From NCBI GenBank assembly GCA_946222885.1, contig CAMIAK010000009.1, forward strand, positions 1-64,000: 64,000 bases of DNA, written 5' to 3'. This document shows, one piece after another, positions 58,069-64,000 of the stretch. The DNA is from an uncultured Nesterenkonia sp. (GTDB lineage Bacteria > Actinomycetota > Actinomycetes > Actinomycetales > Micrococcaceae). How positions within the stretch are numbered: the stretch's first letter is position 1; every line of letters begins with the position of its first letter. The position numbers were made by a program, and so were the translations under genes. The notes beneath the pieces are model-generated. The model was given only the letters and a program-made list of their open reading frames with translations, ran no database searches and was not told where the DNA came from.

Positions 58069-61000
58069 CTACCGGGCCACCCCCAGCGTGGTCTGCGAGT
58101 GGACGTCATGCCCCTGGGTGCGGCTGGCGCTCACGCTGCGACGGCGGTTCTCCTCTTCGCTGCGCACGTCGATCTCCGAGCCGAGGCTGCGCAGGATGTC
58201 CAGGATCAGGCCGATGACCACCAGGTAGACGCCGACGTCGAAGAGCACCGAGGAGACCAGGTGGTGCTCTCCCAGCACGGGCAGGTCCAGGTCGATGATG
58301 AAGCTCTGGAAGGCTTGGCCCCCGGCGAAGAGCGGCAGCACGCCGGTGAAGCAGGCCACCGCCAGGCCCCAGCCCATGAGCGCCCCGGCGGAGAAGCGCA
58401 CCGCTGCCTCCAGCTCATAGCGGCCGCCGGCCAGATAGCGCAGCACCAGGGCGAGCCCGGCCAGCAGGCCTCCGGCGAAGCCGCCCCCGGGGCTGTTGTG
58501 CCCGGCCAGCAGCAGGTACACCGAGAGCAGGATGATCGCGTGGAACATCAGCCGGGTGACCACTTCGAAGATGATGGAGCGGTGTTCCGGCGCCAGGGTG
58601 CGTCCGGCCACCAGCCAGGCCTCGCGGGCGACGGTGGCGAAGGAGCGGGCCACCTGGATCTCCCGGACCTGGCGCGGGCTCAGGGCGCTGTCGGACATGA
58701 TCCGGCCGACCGAGCCGGTGGGCACCTCGTGCAGCTCGCGGCGCTGGACGTCGCGGCGCTTCACGAAGATCAGGCTGGCCACGCCGGTGGCGGCCGCGGC
58801 CAGCACGGTGATCTCCCCGAAGGTGTCCCAGACGCGGATGTCCACCAGGGTGACGTTGACGATGTTGGCGCCGTGGCCGACGTCGTAGCTCATCCAGGGG
58901 TATTCGATGCTGACCGGCTCCGCGGTGCGGGAGTCCATGGAGATCGCGACGGCGATCATCGCCACCGCGCCGAAGGCCGCACCCAGCAGCGCGCGGCCCA
59001 GCCTGAAGCGGGTGGGGTTCTGGGTCCAGATGCCGGCCGGCAGGGTGCGCAGCGCCAGCACGAAGACCACCAGGATGATGGACTCCACCAGCAGCAGGGT
59101 CAGCGCGAGGTCCGGAGAGCCCTGCAGGGCGAAGAGACCGGCGATCCCCCAGCCGCACAGCGAGACCATGAGCACGGCCATGAAGCGCTTGGGCGCCCAG
59201 ATCGCGCCCAGGCCGCCGGCGATGACCACTGCCGCCAGCACCACCTGCAGCGGCTGCTCATAGGGGATCACGGAGGCCGGCACGGTGTGATCGCTCATCA
59301 GCACCACGCTCAGCGGCACCGCGGTGGCCACGGCCAGGATGATGAACAGGTAGTAGCCCAGCGAGCCGCGCTGGGTCCGGGCGGTCAGCCAGACGGCGAA
59401 CCCGTCCACCGCGCGCACCGAGTTCCGGTAGCCGCGCTCGGAGTCCACGGCGGCGGGGATCTTCGCCTGGAAGGCGCTGATGGGCCCGCGCAGCAGGAAC
59501 AGCCCCAGGCCCAGCAGCCAGGTGAGCACGGACAGGCCGAGCACCGGGGTCAGCCCGTGCCAGAGGGCGAGGTAGGTCGGGTCGACCTCAGGCGCCACCG
59601 GCTCGAAGAGCGTGGCGAAGGGCTCGATGAGCGCCTGCAGCGGCGCCGGGTAGACCGCGAAGAGCAGGGTCAGACCGGTCAGCAGCGCCGGGGAGGCCAG
59701 GAAGATCACGCCCACGCGGCTGTGGAAGCGGGTGTCCGGCAGCGGGTCGCCCGCCCTCGTCCCCTCCTTCTCCCCGGTGCTGCGCTTGGAGGCGAAGGCG
59801 CCCCACAGGAAGCGGGCGCTGTAGGCCACGGTCAGCGCCGAGGCCAGCACGACGCCGGCCAGCACGGCCCAGCCCAGCACGGATCCTTCAGCGCCGGAGA
59901 CCTCCGCATAACCGTAGAAGGATTCGAGCACGACCTCCTTGGCCACGAAGCCGAAGAGCGGCGGCAGGCCCGCCATGGAGGCCGCGGACACCAGGGCGAC
60001 GGCGAAGAGAGGCTTCTGCGTGCGGCCCAGCCCGGAGAGGACCCGCAGGTCACGGGTGCCGGACTCGTGGTCGATGATGCCGACCACCATGAACAGCGCC
60101 GCCTTGAACAGGCCGTGGGCCAGCAGCATCGCGATGCCGGCCAGGGCGGCGTCCTCGGTGCCCAGTCCGTTGATCATGACCAGGAAGCCCAGCTGGGAGA
60201 CGGTGCCGTAGGCCAGCACCAGCTTGATGTCGGTCTGGCGCAGGGCGCGGTAGGCCCCCACCAGCATGGTGAGCAGGCCGAAGCCCAGCACCACCGGCAG
60301 CCAGAAGGCCGTCTCGAAGTAGCCGGGGGCGAAGCGGGCCACCAGGTAGACGCCGGCCTTCACCATGGCGGCTGCGTGCAGGTAGGCGGAGACCGGGGTC
60401 GGCGCCGCCATCGCAGCCGGCAGCCAGAAGTGGAAGGGCACCAGCGCGGACTTGCTCAGCGCGCCGATGAGGATCAGCAGCATCGCGATGTCCACCGCCG
60501 TCGGGTGGCTCTCCATCAGCTGCGGGGCGGCGGCGAGGATCTCGGAGAGGCGGTAGGAACCGGCCAGCTCGCCGATCCACAGCAGGCCGACCAGCATGGC
60601 CAGGCCGCCGAAGGTGGTCACGATGAGCGCCTGGATGGCCGAGCGGCGGGCGAAGATGCGGTGCGCCGAATAGCCGATCAGCAGGAAGGACAGGATCGTG
60701 GTGAGCTCCCAGAAGATGAAGAGCATCACGATGTCGTCGCTGAGCACCAGGCCCAGCATGGCCGCGGCAAAGGCGAAGAGCTGCGCGGCGAAGGGCCCGA
60801 CGCTGCGGTCCTTGGCGCTGAAGTAGCGGGAGCAGTAGAGCATCACCAGCGCGCCCACGCCGGTGATCAGCAGGGACAGCCCCAGCCCCAGGGCGTCCAT
60901 CCGGAAGGCGAGCTCGACGCCGAACTGCGGGATCCACTCGACGACCTCGGCCGGCGGGGCGTTGGGCTGACCGACCCCGGCGGACTGGGAGGATTCCAGC

Positions 61001-61143
61001 ACCTCGGGGACATAGCTGAGCGCCCAGAGGAAGGCCACGCCGAGCACGGCGGCCAGGCCGAAGAAGGTGCGGCGGCCGAACTGGTGGAAGAGGAAGGGGA
61101 CCAGGATGCTCACTGCGAAGAGCACAGCGAGCATGACCAGCAT
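58069..61143 (-). CDS. mnhA: Mrp Na+/H+ antiporter fused subunits A and B
   Basis: 1024-aa protein. Residues about 1-790 are MrpA (NuoL-like, with MLFIFWELTTILSFLLIGYS, KSALVPFHFWLPAAMAAPTP, HAAAMVKAGVYLVARFAPGY, and later MnhB-associated helices). Residues about 830-990 are MrpB-type, with SVYLLLAGHNSPGGGFAGGL followed by LAGLALVLRYLAGG. No separate mrpB exists in the operon, so the A-B fusion explains the order A(B)-C-D-E-F-G. Mrp antiporters support Na+ and pH homeostasis and suggest life in saline or alkaline settings. First gene of the operon, divergent from an MFS gene. Confidence 0.96.
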   Translation of the reverse strand: MLVMLAVLFAVSILVPFLFHQFGRRTFFGLAAVLGVAFLWALSYVPEVLESSQSAGVGQPNAPPAEVVEWIPQFGVELAFRMDALGLGLSLLITGVGALVMLYCSRYFSAKDRSVGPFAAQLFAFAAAMLGLVLSDDIVMLFIFWELTTILSFLLIGYSAHRIFARRSAIQALIVTTFGGLAMLVGLLWIGELAGSYRLSEILAAAPQLMESHPTAVDIAMLLILIGALSKSALVPFHFWLPAAMAAPTPVSAYLHAAAMVKAGVYLVARFAPGYFETAFWLPVVLGFGLLTMLVGAYRALRQTDIKLVLAYGTVSQLGFLVMINGLGTEDAALAGIAMLLAHGLFKAALFMVVGIIDHESGTRDLRVLSGLGRTQKPLFAVALVSAASMAGLPPLFGFVAKEVVLESFYGYAEVSGAEGSVLGWAVLAGVVLASALTVAYSARFLWGAFASKRSTGEKEGTRAGDPLPDTRFHSRVGVIFLASPALLTGLTLLFAVYPAPLQALIEPFATLFEPVAPEVDPTYLALWHGLTPVLGLSVLTWLLGLGLFLLRGPISAFQAKIPAAVDSERGYRNSVRAVDGFAVWLTARTQRGSLGYYLFIILAVATAVPLSVVLMSDHTVPASVIPYEQPLQVVLAAVVIAGGLGAIWAPKRFMAVLMVSLCGWGIAGLFALQGSPDLALTLLLVESIILVVFVLALRTLPAGIWTQNPTRFRLGRALLGAAFGAVAMIAVAISMDSRTAEPVSIEYPWMSYDVGHGANIVNVTLVDIRVWDTFGEITVLAAAATGVASLIFVKRRDVQRRELHEVPTGSVGRIMSDSALSPRQVREIQVARSFATVAREAWLVAGRTLAPEHRSIIFEVVTRLMFHAIILLSVYLLLAGHNSPGGGFAGGLLAGLALVLRYLAGGRYELEAAVRFSAGALMGWGLAVACFTGVLPLFAGGQAFQSFIIDLDLPVLGEHHLVSSVLFDVGVYLVVIGLILDILRSLGSEIDVRSEEENRRRSVSASRTQGHDVHSQTTLGVAR

Positions 61144-61251
61144 CCGCGACCCTTTCTCCTCAGCATCATCCCCACGGAGCTCCGCGGCTCCCCAACAGTT
61201 TCCCGCGCGTGGATTCCCACTATGTTAACAAGGTGCGGTTACTATTCGCAC

Positions 61252-62637
61252 ATGAGCACCGGTGAGGCCGGCCACGCCGGCGCCCGCAGCCCGGATCAGC
61301 CCCTGGACAGGCGGGTGATCACCGCCTGGAGCCTCTGGAGCTGGGGAAACTCCACGGTGAGCGCGGTGATGGTGACCTTCGTCTTCGGCACCTACATCGC
61401 CTCCGAGCACTTCGGCCCCGACGACCGCGGCACCCAGTGGCTCACGACGGCGAACGCGATCGCCGGCGCAGTGATCGCACTGACCGCCCCGGTGATCGGC
61501 CAGCGGGCGGACCGGGCCGGGCGGCGCCGGCTCTGGCTGGGGATCAACACCTTCATCGTGGTGGGCCTGGTGGCGGCCTGCTTCTTCGTGAGGCCGGAGC
61601 CGGGGTTCCTGCTGCTGGGCGTGACGCTCATGGCCTCGATGACGCTGTTCGACGAGTTCGCGAACCTGAACTACAACGCGATGATCACCGACATCGCCGA
61701 CCATTCCCGGATGGGCCGGGTCTCCGGGATCGGCTGGGGCGCCGGCTATATGGGCGGCATCGTGATCCTGGCGCTGGTCTACTTCGGGCTGGTCGCCGGC
61801 GATCCCCCGCACTGGTTCGGCCTGGGCGAGGAGGAGGCGATCAACATCCGGATGGTCGCCGTCGTCGCCGCGGCCTGGTTCCTGATCTGGGCGCTGCCCC
61901 TGCTGCTGATGCGTCCGGCCACCGCCGATGCCGTGCGGGCCGAGCAGGAGGCCCCGGAACGGCTGAGCATCTGGGCCTCCTACCGGCGGCTGCTGCGGAT
62001 CGTGGTGGGGCTCTGGAAGGAGGACCGGAACACGTTCTGGTTCCTGATCTCCTCCGCGGTCTACCGCGACGGGCTCTCCGCGGTGTTCACCTATGGGGCC
62101 ATCCTGGGCGTGGGCGTCTACGGGATCGCAGCCGGGGACATCCTGCTCTTCGGCATCGCCGGGAACGTGGTGGCCGCCCTGGGCGCCTTCGCCGGCGGCT
62201 GGTTCGACGACCGCACCGGGCCGCGGCAGGTGATCATGTTCTGCGTGGGGTCGCTGGTCGCCGTCGGGACGGTGCTGTACTTCCTGGACGTGGAGCGCGA
62301 GGTCCTCGGGATGACGCTGACCCCGGAGACGTCCTTCTGGATCTTCGGACTGGCGCTGTGCCTGTTCGTGGGGCCGGCGCAGGCCTCCTCGCGGGCGTTC
62401 CTGGGCCGGCTGGCCCCGCCGGACCGGGCGGGCGAGCTGTTCGGGCTCTACGCGACCGCCGGGCGCAGCGTCTCCTTCCTGACCCCGGCGCTGATCAGCC
62501 TGACCCTCTGGGCGGTCGGAGGCCAGAAGGCGATCATCATCGGAGTGGTGACGATCCTGGCGGCGGGGATGCTGATGCTGCTGCTGGTCCGCAATCCGGA
62601 AGGCCCGGCGAAGATGCGTGAGAAGAGCCTGCGGTAG
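61252..62637 (+). CDS. UMF1-type major facilitator superfamily transporter
   Basis: 461-aa MFS protein with about 12 helices. Features of the UMF1/Atg22-like group include WSLWSWGNSTVSAVMVTFVF, TGPRQVIMFCVGSL-type loop after GGWFDDR, VGPAQASSRAFLGRLAPPDR and GELFGLYATAGRSVSFLTPA. This branch has been linked to amino-acid or small-molecule efflux; the substrate here is unknown. The ATG at 61252 follows a TACTATT box and begins the conserved N-terminus. A much longer open frame upstream is only the antisense of mrpA. Confidence 0.88.
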   Translation: MSTGEAGHAGARSPDQPLDRRVITAWSLWSWGNSTVSAVMVTFVFGTYIASEHFGPDDRGTQWLTTANAIAGAVIALTAPVIGQRADRAGRRRLWLGINTFIVVGLVAACFFVRPEPGFLLLGVTLMASMTLFDEFANLNYNAMITDIADHSRMGRVSGIGWGAGYMGGIVILALVYFGLVAGDPPHWFGLGEEEAINIRMVAVVAAAWFLIWALPLLLMRPATADAVRAEQEAPERLSIWASYRRLLRIVVGLWKEDRNTFWFLISSAVYRDGLSAVFTYGAILGVGVYGIAAGDILLFGIAGNVVAALGAFAGGWFDDRTGPRQVIMFCVGSLVAVGTVLYFLDVEREVLGMTLTPETSFWIFGLALCLFVGPAQASSRAFLGRLAPPDRAGELFGLYATAGRSVSFLTPALISLTLWAVGGQKAIIIGVVTILAAGMLMLLLVRNPEGPAKMREKSLR

Positions 62638-62689
62638 CAGCCGGTCAGGCGATGATAATGCGGCGCCGGCGTCGGTTACGGGGCCGCCT

Positions 62690-62746
62690 CCGCACTTTCC
62701 GTGCCTGATGGACCGAAAATGGTCCCCCGCGCGACGAAAATTGCGG
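62690..62746. repeat. Long palindrome between convergent MFS and DUF559 genes
   Basis: CCGCACTTTCCGT (62690-62702) and ACGAAAATTGCGG (62734-62746) match at 11 of 13 positions, and the centre contains a GGACC..GGTCC hairpin. Size and placement match the other gene-end palindromes. Confidence 0.75.
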
Positions 62747-62753
62747 AAAACGT

Positions 62754-63683
62754 TCAGCACTCATCCAACGTCCTACGCACTTCGAACACGGTGCGCCGAA
62801 AGCCGTCGCGGGCATCCTCGTCGTAATAGCGCAGCACAGTCCACCCACGGCTACTGAAGTACCGGTCCACCCACCGATGCTGCTTGGCGCGGACGGCGTC
62901 AAAATGGACCTGACCGTCGTACTGAAGAGCGATCCTCTGCTCCACGTAGGCGGCGTCGGCCTGTGGGGAGCGCGGGTCCTGCGGATCGGCAGGGACCTGC
63001 AGCTCAGGCTCGGGGAGCCCGGCGCGGACCAGAGCCAGCCGCATCCGCGTCTCCTGAGCAGAGTCGGCGCCCACCCGGACCTGACGCAGGGCCGCGGAGG
63101 CGAGGCGGTGGCCGCTCACGTTGTGGTGCCCGTCCAGATAGGCGGCGAGCGCCTCGATGCTGCTGTAGGGGCAGTGCCTTTCCTCGTACTGGGGCCGCGG
63201 CCGGCGGACCAGAGCATCACCCAGGGCGATCAGCTCATCGAGCCGCAGCACGGTGGCACACTCGAGAAACATCCGCTCTGCACTGCTGACCGGCAGCTGT
63301 CCCACCGTACGGAGCTCATCAGCGGGGACTGCCTGCTGATGAGGGATGACTCCTGCTCTGCGGACGGCTGCCCGATGGGCGGGGACGCTGATATGCAGAT
63401 CATGTGCGACCCGGCGAGGCAGGGGAAGGCCTGCGAGGACTGCAGGTGTGGTGTGGGAGACCCACGCCTCCGGTCGGAGCGCGATGACTCCTCGGGCTCG
63501 CATCCGTAGGAGGTCTGTGGGTTCCAAGCTCGCGGCGATGTCACGTTCGAGATAGACCCCGGAACCGATCGACCGGATGTCACGACGCCGGAGACGGTCC
63601 TCGGACACTCCGTGGGCCCTCAGAGCGGCTGCTGTGAGCGGCTCGCCGCGCAGTGCGAGCGGCAGGGGCAGAGGAGAAGCCAT
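62754..63683 (-). CDS. DUF559/AbiEi-like domain protein (type IV TA/restriction-endonuclease-like)
   Basis: 309 aa. The N-terminal part resembles AbiEi-type winged-helix proteins (LTAAALRAHGVSEDRLRRRD, GSGVYLERDIAASLEPTD, SHTTPAVLAGLPLP). The C-terminal ~100 residues resemble the DUF559/very-short-patch endonuclease fold: ALVRAGLPEPELQVPADPQD, ADAAYVEQRIALQYDGQVHF, RDRYF-like VDRYFSSRGWTVLRYYDEDA. Such proteins are frequent in actinobacteria, often duplicated, and of unproved function; a defence or toxin-antitoxin role is only suggested. The start at 63683 is chosen for GGAGGC upstream and the family N-terminus; an extension to 63800 would run into a palindrome. Confidence 0.8.
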   Translation of the reverse strand: MASPLPLPLALRGEPLTAAALRAHGVSEDRLRRRDIRSIGSGVYLERDIAASLEPTDLLRMRARGVIALRPEAWVSHTTPAVLAGLPLPRRVAHDLHISVPAHRAAVRRAGVIPHQQAVPADELRTVGQLPVSSAERMFLECATVLRLDELIALGDALVRRPRPQYEERHCPYSSIEALAAYLDGHHNVSGHRLASAALRQVRVGADSAQETRMRLALVRAGLPEPELQVPADPQDPRSPQADAAYVEQRIALQYDGQVHFDAVRAKQHRWVDRYFSSRGWTVLRYYDEDARDGFRRTVFEVRRTLDEC

Positions 63684-63754
63684 GCCTCCAGCCTGCCCTG
63701 ATCCGCAGAAATTCGTTTTCGTCGTCCACAGGCTGCTTGACCTCCCCCATCTGT

Positions 63755-63813
63755 TCAGCAATTTCCGGTGCCAACGGACCTGATTTCGGCCTTTTGGCAC
63801 CGGAAATTGCTGA
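63755..63813. repeat. Perfect 20-bp-arm palindrome downstream of dcd
   Basis: TCAGCAATTTCCGGTGCCAA (63755-63774) is exactly complementary to 63794-63813 with a 19-base loop. It starts 21 bases after the dcd stop and probably terminates that transcript ahead of the DUF559 gene. Confidence 0.92.
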
Positions 63814-63834
63814 GGCCACGGGGCCGGAGCCTCC

Positions 63835-64000
63835 CTACTGAATGATGGTGCGGTGGAAGTTCGCGTGGGAGCGCGACGCCGTCGGGCCCCGCTGCCCCTG
63901 GTACCGCGATTGGTGGGCCTGCGAGCCGTAGCCGTGCTCCGCCGGGGAGGTCAGCCGGAAGAAGCAGAGCTGGCCGATCTTCGAGCCCGGCCACAGCTTG
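63835..64000 (-). CDS. dcd: dCTP deaminase, C-terminal part (cut by window edge)
   Basis: The last 55 codons and TAG stop of dCTP deaminase read leftwards from the window's right end. The sequence KLWPGSKIGQLCFFRLTSPA, then EHGYGSQ and SRYQGQRGPTASRS followed by NFHRT, matches the conserved C-terminal nucleotide-binding region of Dcd. The enzyme converts dCTP to dUTP (or dUMP in the bifunctional form) for thymidylate synthesis. The N-terminus lies beyond base 64000. Confidence 0.93.
   Translation of the reverse strand, partial: KLWPGSKIGQLCFFRLTSPAEHGYGSQAHQSRYQGQRGPTASRSHANFHRTIIQ

Noticed and set aside
58099..61251. Very long open frame on the plus strand opposite mrpA
   Set aside because: It is a GC-rich antisense shadow of mrpA. 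Its His/Gln/Arg-rich composition is not protein-like, and the real MFS gene starts at 61252.

Overview
The window is high-GC DNA packed with short-spaced genes. It has an HspR-type dnaK-grpE-dnaJ-hspR operon, a resuscitation-factor-like secreted protein, many -10 boxes placed 6-8 bases before ATG, and a six-gene Mrp Na+/H+ antiporter operon. Together these suggest an actinobacterium of the Micrococcales, probably a salt- or alkali-tolerant member of Micrococcaceae such as Nesterenkonia. The genus is an inference. No rRNA, tRNA, CRISPR array, transposase or integrase gene was seen.

Layout. 0.1-4.4 kb: chaperone operon (minus strand) behind a promoter bracketed by two HspR inverted repeats. 4.5-7.4 kb: divergent gabD/gabT. 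7.5-8.3 kb: SGNH hydrolase. 8.5-15.7 kb: a complete four-carbon sugar-acid (erythronate/threonate) catabolic locus (otnC, GntP permease, denD, deoR, otnI, otnK, and divergent ltnD). 15.8-22.5 kb: a compositionally different island flanked by an exact 107-bp direct repeat. It carries a tripartite tricarboxylate transporter, an MFS protein, a dehydrogenase-RraA aldolase fusion, an IclR regulator and a broken second IclR tail. 22.6-28.3 kb: glutathionyl-hydroquinone-reductase-like protein, metallo-beta-lactamase-fold hydrolase, an SDR with a long acidic tail and an MscS channel. 28.4-31.6 kb: hisD followed by a GmrSD-like DUF262/HNH protein. 31.7-35.1 kb: a giant M23/SH3/Rpf-like cell-wall protein. 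35.5-38 kb: small genes and two copies of a structured C-rich-loop RNA candidate. 38-40 kb: YtrA-type GntR/ABC operon with a frameshifted permease. 40-50.6 kb: HAD phosphatase, TetR/MmpL efflux, pabB, paired lipoproteins, cardiolipin synthase, pabC. 50.6-53.8 kb: nitrilase-like amidase, then a TPP riboswitch controlling an SDR and an FMN monooxygenase. 54-61 kb: DUF4235 protein and the mrp operon. 61.2-64 kb: UMF1-type MFS protein, a DUF559 protein and the 3' end of dcd.

How it works together. The tetronate locus takes D-erythronate (DenD) and L-threonate (LtnD) to a shared 2-oxo acid, then through OtnI, OtnK and OtnC to dihydroxyacetone phosphate. The neighbouring island looks like an acquired module for another carboxylic acid, with uptake by TctABC and oxidation plus retro-aldol cleavage by the fusion enzyme.

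A window-wide feature is a set of long (50-100 nt) near-perfect palindromes at gene ends. At least two recur as sequence families. One copy of one family lies inside the pabB reading frame, and one of another family lies in each direct repeat bounding the island.
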